DNA from: UBA721 sp002705165
GTDB lineage: Bacteria > Planctomycetota > Planctomycetia > Pirellulales > Pirellulaceae
Reading direction: 5' to 3'
Assembly: GCA_045565995.1 (NCBI GenBank)
Contig: JBJLEF010000001.1
Span: 124,001-188,000 of the forward strand
Length of the DNA stretch: 64,000 bases
Below the pieces are notes generated by a model that was given only the letters and a program-made list of their open reading frames with translations, ran no database searches and was not told the DNA's origin. Shown here piece by piece: positions 33,877 to 43,232 of this stretch (its first letter is position 1; each line of letters starts with the position of its first letter). The translations under genes were made by a program, and so were the position numbers.

Positions 33877-35157
33877 TTAACCTCCGATGATGTCTTTACC
33901 CATGTATGGGCGAAGAACTTCTGGAACGACAATCGAACCATCTTCCTGCTGATTGTTTTCCATCACGGCAATAATTGCCCGGCTGATGGCAATCGCTGTT
34001 CCATTAAGCGTATGGAGAAACTTAGTGCCCTTTTCGCCTTTCACTTTATAACGAGCATTCAAACGACGGGCCTGATAGTCCGTACAATTAGAAGTGCTGG
34101 TCACTTCGCCCCACTCTCCATGCTCACCCCGTCCTGGCATCCAGGCTTCAAGATCGTATTTACGATAAGCCGGTCCGCCGAGATCACCAGTCGCCGTATC
34201 GACAACACGATATGGGATTCCCAAACTATCGAACAGCTCACATTCGATTTGACAAAATTGCTCCAGGGTTTGCTCGCTTTGTTCCGGTAATGTAAACGCA
34301 AACATTTCTACTTTAGTGAACTGGTGAACCCTGTATAATCCTCGAGTTGCCCGACCGGCAGCTCCGGCTTCTGTTCGGAAACAGTGACTGATACCGCAAA
34401 TTTTCAATGGGAGCTCTTCTGAGTCCAGGGTTTCACCTGCCATCATACCACCCAGCGGAATTTCAGCTGTCGCGATCAAATTGAGATTGGAGTTTTCGAT
34501 ACTGTAAATCTGTGTTTCCGGTCCCCGGGGGATATAACCTGTTCCGTGAAGAATCTCACTGTAGGCCAAATCAGGAGTAATGACCGGGGTAAATCCGTTT
34601 TCAATCAGTTGCTTCACAGCATATTGCTGCAGTGCAAGCTCCAACAATACTGCGTCGTTCTTCAGGAAATAGAATCCCGCTCCGGCAATTCTCGCTCCAG
34701 CTTCAAAATCAATCAGGTCATGCTTTTCTGCTAACTCGACATGATCCAGGACTGTGAAGTCAAACGTTGGTGGTTGGTGTTTTCCCCGGCTCACTTCGAG
34801 ATTGGATTTATCATCTTCACCTACCGGCGCAGCTGGATGAGTCATGTTAGGAATACCGGATTGAATTTCGGTGATTTCACTAGCCACTTCGTCATGCTGT
34901 TTTTGAGCAGCGTCTTTCTGTTCTCGAAGTGCACGTCCTTCGGCCTTGCGTTCTTCCCGTTCCTCATCAGAACCAGCTTGTCCGATAGACTTGGAAACTT
35001 CATTGGCACGTCGATTTAATTCTTCCGCCTGTTGCAGCAACTCGCGTCGCTGCCCTTCCAATTCAACCAGACGAGAAACATCTGCAGTAACACCTCGCAA
35101 TTCGCAGTTCTTTGCGACAGCCTCTGCATTTTCAACAATGAATTTACGATCCAGCAT
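33877..35157 (-). CDS. serS: Seryl-tRNA synthetase
   Basis: 426 residues, family length. The N-terminal antiparallel coiled coil spans about 25-110 (LEGQRRELLQQAEELNRRAN, EEREERKAEGRALREQKDA). Catalytic class II motifs follow: TAEIPLGGMMAGETLDSEEL, FRTEAGAAGRATRGLYRVHQ and FTKVEMFAFT (motif 2 loop), and LNGTAIAISRAIIAVMEN (motif 3). Charges tRNA-Ser and tRNA-Sec with serine. Follows the M20 peptidase gene by 6 nt and is likely co-transcribed with it. Confidence 0.97.
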   Translation of the reverse strand: MLDRKFIVENAEAVAKNCELRGVTADVSRLVELEGQRRELLQQAEELNRRANEVSKSIGQAGSDEEREERKAEGRALREQKDAAQKQHDEVASEITEIQSGIPNMTHPAAPVGEDDKSNLEVSRGKHQPPTFDFTVLDHVELAEKHDLIDFEAGARIAGAGFYFLKNDAVLLELALQQYAVKQLIENGFTPVITPDLAYSEILHGTGYIPRGPETQIYSIENSNLNLIATAEIPLGGMMAGETLDSEELPLKICGISHCFRTEAGAAGRATRGLYRVHQFTKVEMFAFTLPEQSEQTLEQFCQIECELFDSLGIPYRVVDTATGDLGGPAYRKYDLEAWMPGRGEHGEWGEVTSTSNCTDYQARRLNARYKVKGEKGTKFLHTLNGTAIAISRAIIAVMENNQQEDGSIVVPEVLRPYMGKDIIGG

Positions 35158-35163
35158 CGTTGT

Positions 35164-36537
35164 CTAACCCCGTATAATCTTGCTTATTTCCTGCCAGAGA
35201 TGAGCACTGGCCTTGGTTCCTCGATAATAATCATCTAACGAGAACTTTTCATTCGGGCTGTGTGTGTTGTCATCATCAAGTCCCCACCCTAACAGTAACG
35301 TATCTATTCCAAGCAGTTCACGAAAGGCGGTTACTACCGGAATTGAGCCACCTTCTCGAATAAATACAGGTTTTGTTCCGAATCCCTTTCCAATAGCCTC
35401 GGCGGCTGCCGTCATATACGGACTGTCAAGCGAAACAACAACGCCCGGAGCCCCGTGATGATGTATCACTTCCATTTTCAACCCTGGCGGTAACAATTCC
35501 TCCAGCATTTTCTGTACGCTATCACGCACTTTATCGGGATCCTGATTTGGGACGAGACGGCAACTGAATTTCGCTCCAGCTCGAGCGGGTAAAACGGTCT
35601 TTGCACCTTCCCCCTGATAACCTCCCCAAATACCGTTGAGGTCACATGTTGGACGTGCCCAGCGACGTTCCAGAGTCGTATATCCGTGCTCACCGTGGAC
35701 GTCTTCAATTCCCAATTTAGACTTAAATTCATCTTCCGAGAATGGAAGCGTAGCAAACTGTTCTCTTTCGCGCGTCTCTAACTCCACCACATCATCATAA
35801 AATCCGGGGATCTGAATACGGCCATTTGTGTCAACCAACTTGCCCAACATTTGCGTCAACGCATTGACCGGATTGGAAACAGCTCCCCCAAAGGTACCGC
35901 TATGCAGATCCTGTTTTGGTCCTTCGAGGTACAATTCAAAATAGACAATCCCTTTCAGTCCATAAGTGATCGCCGGCTGCCCTTTGGCAAACTGACTGGT
36001 ATCACTGATTACCGCAATGTCTGCTTCGAGTCGATCTTTGTATTGCTGAAGAAATGGATCCAGATTCGAGCTACCACACTCCTCTTCACCTTCAATCACA
36101 TATTTAATTTGAAGTGGTAGAGAACCTTCGGCTTCCATCCAGGCCTGAGCACTTTTAATATGAGTGAGCATTTGCCCTTTATCATCCGTTGCTCCACGTG
36201 CATAAACATTCCCATCCCGAACCGTTGGTTCAAAAGGAGGCGTGACCCACTCATCCAGCGGATCCGGAGGTTGGACGTCATAGTGCCCGTAAACTAGGAC
36301 AACCGGCGCCCCTTGAACCGGAGGCGTCTCAGCAAAAACAATTGGGTGCCCCTTGGTCTCCACTACCTCCGTTGTAAATCTCAGGCTACGAAATTGATCT
36401 GCGACCCATTGGCCTGCCCGCTGGACGTCGGCTTGATATTGACTGTCCGTGCTCACACTTGCCATGCGTAGAAGCTCGAATAAATCGTCCTGATTCCTCT
36501 GACGATTTTCATCTAAATATGCTTCGATTTTATCCAT
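35164..36537 (-). CDS. M20-family dipeptidase
   Basis: 457 residues from ATG 36537 (an in-frame TTG at 36552 has no better support; GGGA lies about 10 nt upstream of the ATG). Metal-binding motifs: VLVYGHYDVQPPDPLDEW (His/Asp), RGATDDKGQMLTHI, EGEEECGSSNLDP, with the dimerisation lid in between (LHSGTFGGAVSNPVNALTQM) and GGSIPVVTAFRELLG, TLLLGWGLDDDNTHSPNE near the C-terminus. Belongs to the CNDP/DapE-like dizinc dipeptidases. Cytoplasmic; substrate unknown. Confidence 0.92.
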   Translation of the reverse strand: MDKIEAYLDENRQRNQDDLFELLRMASVSTDSQYQADVQRAGQWVADQFRSLRFTTEVVETKGHPIVFAETPPVQGAPVVLVYGHYDVQPPDPLDEWVTPPFEPTVRDGNVYARGATDDKGQMLTHIKSAQAWMEAEGSLPLQIKYVIEGEEECGSSNLDPFLQQYKDRLEADIAVISDTSQFAKGQPAITYGLKGIVYFELYLEGPKQDLHSGTFGGAVSNPVNALTQMLGKLVDTNGRIQIPGFYDDVVELETREREQFATLPFSEDEFKSKLGIEDVHGEHGYTTLERRWARPTCDLNGIWGGYQGEGAKTVLPARAGAKFSCRLVPNQDPDKVRDSVQKMLEELLPPGLKMEVIHHHGAPGVVVSLDSPYMTAAAEAIGKGFGTKPVFIREGGSIPVVTAFRELLGIDTLLLGWGLDDDNTHSPNEKFSLDDYYRGTKASAHLWQEISKIIRG

Positions 36538-36624
36538 GATTTTCGTTCCCAATATTGATGGATCTATTTGTGCATTCGCTGCACGCTAAAGTGATCTTCT
36601 TTACCGCGAACAACTAAAAACTCT

Positions 36625-36653
36625 TTGGTCACCGGTAAGACGTACAATATAAT
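36625..36653 (+). promoter_or_regulatory. Candidate clpS promoter
   Basis: TTGGTC at 36625-36630, 17-bp spacer, perfect TATAAT at 36648-36653. Transcription would begin near 36660, leaving a very short leader before the GTG at 36677. Confidence 0.58.
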
Positions 36654-36676
36654 GACTCCTAAGCCAATCGGCCATT

Positions 36677-37036
36677 GTGATTAGCGAAGAAGACGATTAC
36701 TCTGTGGAGCCCAAAGGAATGAATCAGGAAGCAGCTCCTGTTGTCGAAACAGACAACCGACCCAAACAACAACCGCGGTATCATGTCGTACTCTGGAACG
36801 ACGAACACCACACCTATGAGTATGTAATTCACATGCTGAAGGAGTTATTTGGCTTTAATATTGATCGGGGATTTAAGCTGGCGACCAAAGTGGACAACAA
36901 TGGCAGAGTAATTTGTTTAACTACCACACTGGAACATGCCGAATTAAAACGAGACCAGATACATGCCTATGGCAAGGATGAACTCATTGCCAATTGCCAA
37001 GGTTCAATGTACGCTACGATTGAACCGGTCGATTAA
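36677..37036 (+). CDS. clpS: ClpS-like adaptor of the Clp protease
   Basis: 119 residues from GTG (an ATG at 36719 is the alternative, giving 105). The core YHVVLWNDEHHTYEYVIHML (about 35-54), FKLATKVDNNGRVICLT and LKRDQIHAYGKDELI matches ClpS, with the conserved ND and HxxV(I) features for binding N-degron residues. ClpS delivers N-end-rule substrates to ClpA(P)/ClpC. No clp ATPase gene is adjacent. The 35-residue acidic N-terminal extension is typical of the family. mtaB follows 18 nt later. Confidence 0.92.
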   Translation: MISEEDDYSVEPKGMNQEAAPVVETDNRPKQQPRYHVVLWNDEHHTYEYVIHMLKELFGFNIDRGFKLATKVDNNGRVICLTTTLEHAELKRDQIHAYGKDELIANCQGSMYATIEPVD

Positions 37037-37054
37037 GTCCTTTTATAGATTCCC

Positions 37055-38335
37055 ATGTCCGCAAAACTAAAAACCGTTACGCTTGGCTGCAAAGTCAACC
37101 AGTACGAAACCGAATTCATTCGGGAAGGCCTGTCTCAAATCGGGTACATCGATGCGCAACAGGACGAAGCTGCTGACCTTTGTATCGTGAACACATGCAC
37201 CGTTACCAATGAAGGGGATTCTAAAAGTCGAAAAGCGATTCGACAACTGGCACGTGAAAATCCTGATTCACGCATTGTCGTCATGGGGTGTTACGCTACG
37301 CGTGCCCCGGAAGAAGTCGAAGCGTTGCCCAACGTGGCGGAGGTCGTAACCGACAAACGGGAACTTCCTGATATGCTGGGCCGCTTCGGTGTCGTGGATA
37401 TCCCAACTGGTATTTCCGGATTCGGGAATCGGCATCGAGCTTATGTTAAAGTTCAGGACGGATGCTTGCTGAGATGTAGTTACTGTATCATCCCGCATGT
37501 ACGTCCCGAGCTCACAAGTCGGCCGATGCAGCACATTCTGGATGAAGTCGATCGTTTGGTAGCCAACGGTTATAAAGAGCTTGTGATCACCGGAATTCAC
37601 ATCGGGCATTATGGCGTCGATTGGAATATGAAGAAGCCTCGTGAAGAGTGGGTTCGTTTGGCCGACCTGGTTCGAGCCATCGCTAGCCGCCCTGGCGAGT
37701 TCAGAATTCGAATCTCCAGTATTGAAGCGACTGAAGTCACGAAGGAACTGATAGCCGTGATGGCGGAATTTGCGGAGAAGATTACTCCACACTTACACAT
37801 CTGTCTGCAAAGCGGTTCAGACTCTGTGCTGCGTCGGATGCGTCGCCGATGGAGCAAAAAGACGTTTATCAATCGTTGCAACCTGATTCGTCACGCTCTG
37901 GACAATCCATCTTTTACCACCGATATTATCGTCGGTTTTCCAGGTGAAACTGACGACGAGTTTTCCGAAACACTCGAAACCGTTCGCGAGATCGGATTCT
38001 CGAAAATTCATATGTTCCCATATTCGGCGCGTCGAGGAACACCAGCAGCCGACATGGATAATCAGTTACCCAAACAACTCAAGAAGCAACGTGGCCGGGA
38101 ATTGGCCGAAGTGGAAAAAGAGCTTCGTCGTGATTATTTCACGAGTCTGCTAGGTTCTGAACTCGAAGTCTTGGTCGAAGCTCAGAAAAAAGATTCTCCA
38201 GACCAGCTTGTGGGTACAGCCTGTCGCTACGCCCCAATTCAGTTCGAAGGCAACGTGTCTCTCATCGGTTCACTTGTTCATGTGATCGCGCAGCGAGTGG
38301 AAGATGACCGTATTATCGCAAGTCTTGTCGAATAA
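37055..38335 (+). CDS. mtaB: tRNA t6A37 methylthiotransferase
   Basis: 426 residues of the MiaB/RimO radical-SAM family. UPF0004 domain: VTLGCKVNQYETEFI with CIVNTCTVTNEGDSKSRKAI and VVMGCYATR give the three cysteines of the auxiliary Fe-S cluster; the SAM cluster motif is DGCLLRCSYCIIPHVRP (about 136-152). TRAM-like tail at the end. GCKVNQYE and the length fit MtaB, which converts t6A to ms2t6A at position 37 of tRNAs reading ANN codons. Likely co-transcribed with clpS. Confidence 0.93.
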   Translation: MSAKLKTVTLGCKVNQYETEFIREGLSQIGYIDAQQDEAADLCIVNTCTVTNEGDSKSRKAIRQLARENPDSRIVVMGCYATRAPEEVEALPNVAEVVTDKRELPDMLGRFGVVDIPTGISGFGNRHRAYVKVQDGCLLRCSYCIIPHVRPELTSRPMQHILDEVDRLVANGYKELVITGIHIGHYGVDWNMKKPREEWVRLADLVRAIASRPGEFRIRISSIEATEVTKELIAVMAEFAEKITPHLHICLQSGSDSVLRRMRRRWSKKTFINRCNLIRHALDNPSFTTDIIVGFPGETDDEFSETLETVREIGFSKIHMFPYSARRGTPAADMDNQLPKQLKKQRGRELAEVEKELRRDYFTSLLGSELEVLVEAQKKDSPDQLVGTACRYAPIQFEGNVSLIGSLVHVIAQRVEDDRIIASLVE

Positions 38336-38345
38336 ACGCTTAGGC

Positions 38346-39467
38346 TTAGAAGCGTGATAGATAATTCGAACCAATCGACTTCTTAGGCACATGGATGGGA
38401 CGTGGCTGAATATCAAATTGAATTCCACCAAGTGTTTTAGGTCGCAAGCCAAACTGAGTCGAGTTTGGAAGTTGTACACGTTGCGCACCATAAGCTTTCA
38501 TGACAGCTGCCACACGAGGCTCGAGATTGATTTTCCCATCGATCTGACGCATACCGAGAGATTGGAAGCTGCCAACGCATACGACACTTTCGTGTCGATC
38601 GTGATACTCATAAGCTTCGATGCCCTGTTTGCGTAAAGCCATTACCAATCTGTGAGCATCCTCCGCTGCCTTCACAAGACTATTCGAAACAGCGGCATCT
38701 GCATCATAATTCTTTTCGATGTCATAGACGACTTTGCCACGGAACGTGGCAACCTGCACGGAATATTTACCCGGATTCTTTAAAAGACTATGCTCAACTC
38801 CACTGTTGAGACGCTCAACAAATGGCTCCACCGAATTTTGAGTGAAGTATTCAGGCGGCAGATTAGGATTGCGAATGATGAAGGCTCGCCCCATGGGCCC
38901 CTTCTTATCAGCACTTAAATTAAGTTTACGCTGTAACGAACGCAAACCTGCATAAACCTGCGTTGTACCTGCATCAGGCTCAGGACCTAATGTACGTGGG
39001 TGGAGCGTCTTAATCTTCTGCAGTAATTTCTGAGCGTCATCAGATTGTAGTGACTCAAAGTTACCCACCAACACTGCAATTTCATCGAACTGGACATTAC
39101 GGTTATAGACCATCTGTTTAGGCTTACCGTACTTATCAATACCTCGCCCCTCGACTTTGTTCGAGAAATCGTAGGACTTGCGATGCATGAATGCTTCCAG
39201 TTTGAACTCTTCACGTAATTCTATAATAAGATTGTGCGCCTGCTTCTCCGCACCCGGTCCACGAAAGGAAGTAGCCATCACCATCCAGGGACCCTGATCC
39301 TGAGTTACGCTGTAGCGTTTTGCCGGATCCGCATCCACCTGTTGGAATGGAAAGAACAGATAGTCGAAAGGATTTTCTGCGCGAAGAGTCGATACCGACA
39401 GTAATAGCCCTACGACAATCGCTAATGAAATCCCGGAATTTCTGTAGCTTTTCATCTTCTCACCCAT
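38346..39467 (-). CDS. Exported protein with two SPOR-like modules
   Basis: 373 residues; signal peptide NSGISLAIVVGLLLSVSTLRA after an MGEKMKSYR start (an in-frame ATG at 39455 follows GGTGAGA and is an alternative). Two regions look SPOR-like: GPWMVMATSFRGPGAEKQAH with LIIELREEFKLEAFMHRK (about 60-97), and GKYSVQVATFRGKVV...AEDAHRLVMALRKQGIEAYEY with VVCVGSFQ (about 230-305). SPOR domains bind denuded peptidoglycan at division sites. Divergence is high, so the assignment is tentative; otherwise an unknown periplasmic protein. Convergent with mtaB. Confidence 0.8.
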   Translation of the reverse strand: MGEKMKSYRNSGISLAIVVGLLLSVSTLRAENPFDYLFFPFQQVDADPAKRYSVTQDQGPWMVMATSFRGPGAEKQAHNLIIELREEFKLEAFMHRKSYDFSNKVEGRGIDKYGKPKQMVYNRNVQFDEIAVLVGNFESLQSDDAQKLLQKIKTLHPRTLGPEPDAGTTQVYAGLRSLQRKLNLSADKKGPMGRAFIIRNPNLPPEYFTQNSVEPFVERLNSGVEHSLLKNPGKYSVQVATFRGKVVYDIEKNYDADAAVSNSLVKAAEDAHRLVMALRKQGIEAYEYHDRHESVVCVGSFQSLGMRQIDGKINLEPRVAAVMKAYGAQRVQLPNSTQFGLRPKTLGGIQFDIQPRPIHVPKKSIGSNYLSRF

Positions 39468-39562
39468 AAGAAAAAGAGGTTATTTGAGGGTGGAAGAATA
39501 GCAAATTGTGAGTAACCAACGAAAGACCGATTCGCTTCCATGCCCCACTTAAGCCAATAGGC

Positions 39563-40180
39563 TCAAAGACTGCCGCCGGCCATTAAATCCTGAATTTTTG
39601 AGCGTATCTTTCGCATAGCACGACTCCGGTGACTCAAAACTCTCTTAATACTCGGTCCTAACTCGCCAAATGTCTTGTGATACTCCGGAATCTCAAATAA
39701 CGGGTCATAACCAAAACCATTATCACCAGAGGGCTCAAATCTCATTCGACCATAACAGTAATCTTCGGCAGTCGCTCTGATTTCACCACTTGGATCCGAA
39801 ATAGCCATGTGACATGTATAAAACGCAGTCCGCTTTTCCTGGGGAGTCTCCCCCAATTCAACTAGCACTTTTTCATTATTTCGCTCGTCCGTGGCGTCCG
39901 GGGCACTATAGCGAGCGGAATACACACCAGGTTGGTTGTCTAAGGCAACGACAGAAATACCACTGTCTTCGCCCATCACCCACATCCCTAGATTCCTGGC
40001 CTGCTCACTGGCTTTCAAAGCAGCATTTTCAGCAAAAGTTGTGCCCGTCTCATCCACTTCGATCGCCTCTCCAAAATCGGTAAGAGTCTTCAGCTGCAAT
40101 CCCAAGGGAGCCAAGAGCTGCTCTAACTCGAGTCGTTTCTTGTGATTATGAGTGCCTAATACTAAAACATGCTCAGACAT
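39563..40180 (-). CDS. rdgB: dITP/XTP pyrophosphatase (RdgB/HAM1)
   Basis: 205 residues from ATG 40180; the in-frame TTG at 40198 only adds six residues. Diagnostic: VLGTHNHKKRLELEQLL, MGEDSGISVVALDNQPGVYS, SARYSAPDATD, GDNGFGYDPLFEIPEYHKTF and LSHRSRAMRK. Hydrolyses non-canonical purine triphosphates to monophosphates, protecting DNA and RNA. It is the last gene of the opp cluster, behind two small membrane-protein genes; the gap to the previous gene is 54 nt. Confidence 0.94.
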   Translation of the reverse strand: MSEHVLVLGTHNHKKRLELEQLLAPLGLQLKTLTDFGEAIEVDETGTTFAENAALKASEQARNLGMWVMGEDSGISVVALDNQPGVYSARYSAPDATDERNNEKVLVELGETPQEKRTAFYTCHMAISDPSGEIRATAEDYCYGRMRFEPSGDNGFGYDPLFEIPEYHKTFGELGPSIKRVLSHRSRAMRKIRSKIQDLMAGGSL

Positions 40181-40234
40181 ATGTTGTTTACCTAACAATA
40201 TTTCAATGCTGCCATTCCGAAGGCATATCAGGGT

Positions 40235-40732
40235 TTATCTATCGTGCAAATAGTATTCAAACGTCGACTTCAACTCTTCCTGTTGCCCATAGGGAACTGA
40301 AATCACAATTGTCTTGTGCAAGCTATACTGATCTCTCGTGGTCTGGTATATCACTTGAACGCCCCGGCGATGTGGTAAGACCTGCTGGACGTACCCCCAG
40401 CCCAATTGGCGTTGTTGTCCCAACACTGCCTGAATGATCCCAGTCGGTCCAATATGAAACCGAATCGGAACCCACAGACGCCAGGAAACTAACATCAGGG
40501 CGACTAACGAAACAGCCGCCATGAGCCAATCCCGGCTGAACCAGTACACTCCCAAGATCACTCCAATGTAAACCAGAGAAACCCCGATGAACAAAAACGG
40601 TTGCAAACGGGGCTGCCAGCAAACTGCTGTAAATTCGGGACGCTGAGATAGTGCCGACGTGGACCCTGCCGATGAGCCAATCCCAACCTGAGCGTGAGTG
40701 CGTGATTTATCTTTCGATCGTTTCGCAGACAT
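40235..40732 (-). CDS. Hypothetical membrane protein with C-terminal soluble domain
   Basis: 165 residues. A Ser/Lys-rich N-terminus, then two hydrophobic segments (PFLFIGVSLVYIGVILGVYW and WLMAAVSLVALMLVSWRLW, about 45-85), then a soluble stretch resembling a PH-like fold (FHIGPTGIIQAVLGQQRQLG, WGYVQQVLPHRRGVQVIY). No family name can be given. Starts 4 nt after the preceding gene, so it is translated with it. Confidence 0.78.
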   Translation of the reverse strand: MSAKRSKDKSRTHAQVGIGSSAGSTSALSQRPEFTAVCWQPRLQPFLFIGVSLVYIGVILGVYWFSRDWLMAAVSLVALMLVSWRLWVPIRFHIGPTGIIQAVLGQQRQLGWGYVQQVLPHRRGVQVIYQTTRDQYSLHKTIVISVPYGQQEELKSTFEYYLHDR

Positions 40733-40736
40733 GAGG

Positions 40737-41192
40737 CTACTCGTCTTGAGTTGGCTGTTTTACTTGACCTGCCAAGGCTGACGCCTCGGCCGCTAATTCC
40801 TGTTCTAAAGAGATCGGCCCCGAAGATCGACCTCCCGATACTCCGTGAAACATATACATCACTACGAAAAAAATCAATGTGGAGAAGAGAAGCAAAGCGG
40901 CCAAACACACTCCGTAATACTGTGTAAGAAGCGTGGTGGCATTGCTAACCGGCCTTCGAGTCAGATTGATCTCCTTACGTTCGACAGGCTGCTGACCATC
41001 CTGATGCTCATTAGACTTATTAACCCAATTCTCCCAGTCCTGTTGATCCTTCTGACGAGTCTGGTCCGAAGCGTTCATCACTCGATCCTGCGCTCGATTC
41101 ATATTCAGGATAATGACAGAAATCATACCAAGGTAAGCTAAGAGCCAGATAATTTTCACTGGCGTGCTAAATGTTTTCTCCTGCCTGGCCAT
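40737..41192 (-). CDS. Hypothetical membrane protein with two membrane segments
   Basis: 151 residues from ATG 41192, preceded by GGATC and located 4 nt after the oppF stop; the longer frame to 41321 lies inside oppF. Segments at about 12-32 (IIWLLAYLGMISVIILNM) and 90-115 (YGVCLAALLLFSTLIFFVVMYM) flank a charged Gln/Asp-rich loop. Acidic Gln-rich C-terminus (ALAGQVKQPTQDE). No family recognised. Position suggests an accessory of the peptide transporter or simple read-through expression. Confidence 0.72.
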   Translation of the reverse strand: MARQEKTFSTPVKIIWLLAYLGMISVIILNMNRAQDRVMNASDQTRQKDQQDWENWVNKSNEHQDGQQPVERKEINLTRRPVSNATTLLTQYYGVCLAALLLFSTLIFFVVMYMFHGVSGGRSSGPISLEQELAAEASALAGQVKQPTQDE

Positions 41193-41196
41193 CGGG

Positions 41197-42180
41197 TTAG
41201 TGATCCTCGTATAGCAGACAGGACACCTGATGTACGTCATCAGAAAGCTGAGGACGTACATCCTGACAATGTGGCAATACGTCAGGACATCGTCCAGCGA
41301 ACGGGCAACCCGCATATTCAATGTCGGGCGAGGGAACCTCCCCTTCCAGCTTGACTCGTTTATGACTCACATTCTGCTCAGGATCCGGTACAGGAGCAGC
41401 CGACAACAAAGCCTTCGTGTACGGATGACGCGGGTTACGATAAAGTTCATCTGCATCAGATAGTTCGACAATGCGACCTAAATACATCACACCCACACGA
41501 TGAGCAATATGACGGACGACTGCTAAATCATGAGAGATAAATACATAAGCCACGCCCAGTTTTTGCTGTAAGTCCATCAGCAGGTTAATGACCTGAGCCT
41601 GAATAGAAACGTCTAAAGCACTTACCGCTTCATCACATACAATCAGTTTAGGATTTACAGCTAAAGCCCGGGCAATACCGATGCGCTGACGCTGGCCTCC
41701 GGAAAACTCATGTGGGTAACGATTCATGTAGCGGGGATTAATACCGACCAATTCCATCAGGCGAACAACTTCAAGTCGTTCATCCGAATCGAATTTGCAA
41801 ACATCAAAATTCCGCATCGGCTCACGAATAATTTTATCGACAGTCATGCGAGGGTTTAACGATGCAAAAGGGTCCTGAAAGACCATTTGCGCGTTCGCCC
41901 GGTGAGGCCGCATTCTTTGCTCACTGAGTTGATCAATTCTAGTTCCGCCCAGATAGATCATCCCTTCACGATGAGCCTTACCTGTCAAATTCAAGATTGC
42001 GCGGGCCGTCGTCGACTTACCGCAACCCGACTCACCAACGAGTCCCAATGTTTGTCCCGGCTGAACATCAAAACTAACTCCATCAACAGCACGGATAACC
42101 GGAGCCGGTTTTCCAAATCCGCGTCGAGGTGGTTTGAAGTGAACCTTAAGGTCTTTTACCTGAAGCAATGGAGTTGTCAT
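41197..42180 (-). CDS. oppF: Oligopeptide ABC transporter ATP-binding protein (OppF type)
   Basis: 327 residues. Walker A GLVGESGCGKST (about 43-54), signature FSGGQRQRIGIARAL (about 160-174), Walker B LIVCDEAVSALD (about 180). The C-terminal oligopeptide/dipeptide cluster domain has CPFAGRCP...CQDVRP, a cysteine pattern seen in Opp ATPases and proposed to hold an Fe-S cluster. A strong AAGGAGG lies upstream. Energises peptide import; ends the transporter part of the operon. Confidence 0.95.
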   Translation of the reverse strand: MTTPLLQVKDLKVHFKPPRRGFGKPAPVIRAVDGVSFDVQPGQTLGLVGESGCGKSTTARAILNLTGKAHREGMIYLGGTRIDQLSEQRMRPHRANAQMVFQDPFASLNPRMTVDKIIREPMRNFDVCKFDSDERLEVVRLMELVGINPRYMNRYPHEFSGGQRQRIGIARALAVNPKLIVCDEAVSALDVSIQAQVINLLMDLQQKLGVAYVFISHDLAVVRHIAHRVGVMYLGRIVELSDADELYRNPRHPYTKALLSAAPVPDPEQNVSHKRVKLEGEVPSPDIEYAGCPFAGRCPDVLPHCQDVRPQLSDDVHQVSCLLYEDH

Positions 42181-42181
42181 C

Positions 42182-43186
42182 CTAGACGTCCTCCTTCAAG
42201 GTTGTAATATCTCTCAAGCACGCGTGTTGATGAGGTATTTCCCCGTTCAGTGAAACCAGTTGAGGAATTTCCTTACGACAATCGTCCTCAACATACTGAC
42301 AACGTGGATTAAACGAACAGCCTGAAGGCAGGTCAAGCAAGTCTGGTGGCTGCCCGTCAATCGCCTGTAGGTCTTCCTCCCCCTGGTCCCACCGGGGTGC
42401 TGAATTAAGCAGCCCAACCGTATAGGGGTGGCGTGGTTGCCGGAAAATGTTCGTCGTTGTTGAAAGTTCAACTTTTCGCCCGGCATACATCACCATTACG
42501 CGATCACAGACATTCGCGACAACACCTAAATCGTGAGTAATAAAAATAATAGCCGTGCCAAATTCTTCCTGCATACTCTTCATCAGTTCCAGAATCTGAG
42601 CCTGAATTGTCACGTCCAGAGCCGTGGTCGGTTCGTCGGCAATGAGGATATCTGGCTGGCAGGAAATTGCCATCGCAATCATTACTCGTTGACGCATCCC
42701 GCCACTAAACTGGTGAGGATAGTCGCGGATTCGTTTTTCAGCTCCCGGGATCCCCACTTTCCTTAGAAGACCAACGGCATGTTCTGAAGCTTCTGTTCGA
42801 TTGAATCCCATATGCAACATGGTGACTTCGACCAATTGCTCTTCGACCGTCAGAAATGGATTTAAAGCGGTCATAGGATCCTGGAAGATCATTGCGATCT
42901 TTTTACCGCGGACTTGTTGCCATTGCTTTTGATTGAGCGAAAGTAATTCCAGGCCATCATACTTAACGCTTCCCCCAACGACCTTACCAGGTGGCTGAGG
43001 AGTGAGCCCCAGCATCGTTAGATTCGTGACGGACTTACCAGAACCGGATTCACCAACAATCCCCAATGTTTCACCGGGATACAAATCAAAACTCACGCCA
43101 TTTACCGCCTGAACCACACCGCTATCTGTGTGGAACTCCACCTGTAAATCTTGAACCTGAAGTATGGGTTTGTTTGAGCTTGGCAT
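42182..43186 (-). CDS. oppD: Oligopeptide ABC transporter ATP-binding protein (OppD type)
   Basis: 334 residues. Walker A GIVGESGSGKSVTNL (about 42-56), signature FSGGMRQRVMIAMAI (about 164), Walker B ILIADEPTTALDVTIQAQ (about 184). C-terminal cysteine domain GCSFNPRCQYVEDDC. The second ATPase of the transporter; starts 46 nt after oppC. One nucleotide separates its stop from the oppF start. Confidence 0.95.
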   Translation of the reverse strand: MPSSNKPILQVQDLQVEFHTDSGVVQAVNGVSFDLYPGETLGIVGESGSGKSVTNLTMLGLTPQPPGKVVGGSVKYDGLELLSLNQKQWQQVRGKKIAMIFQDPMTALNPFLTVEEQLVEVTMLHMGFNRTEASEHAVGLLRKVGIPGAEKRIRDYPHQFSGGMRQRVMIAMAISCQPDILIADEPTTALDVTIQAQILELMKSMQEEFGTAIIFITHDLGVVANVCDRVMVMYAGRKVELSTTTNIFRQPRHPYTVGLLNSAPRWDQGEEDLQAIDGQPPDLLDLPSGCSFNPRCQYVEDDCRKEIPQLVSLNGEIPHQHACLRDITTLKEDV

Positions 43187-43232
43187 GGGCTGGCTTATGA
43201 CTAACTTTGAATCCTCATAGGAGACGGGGAAA

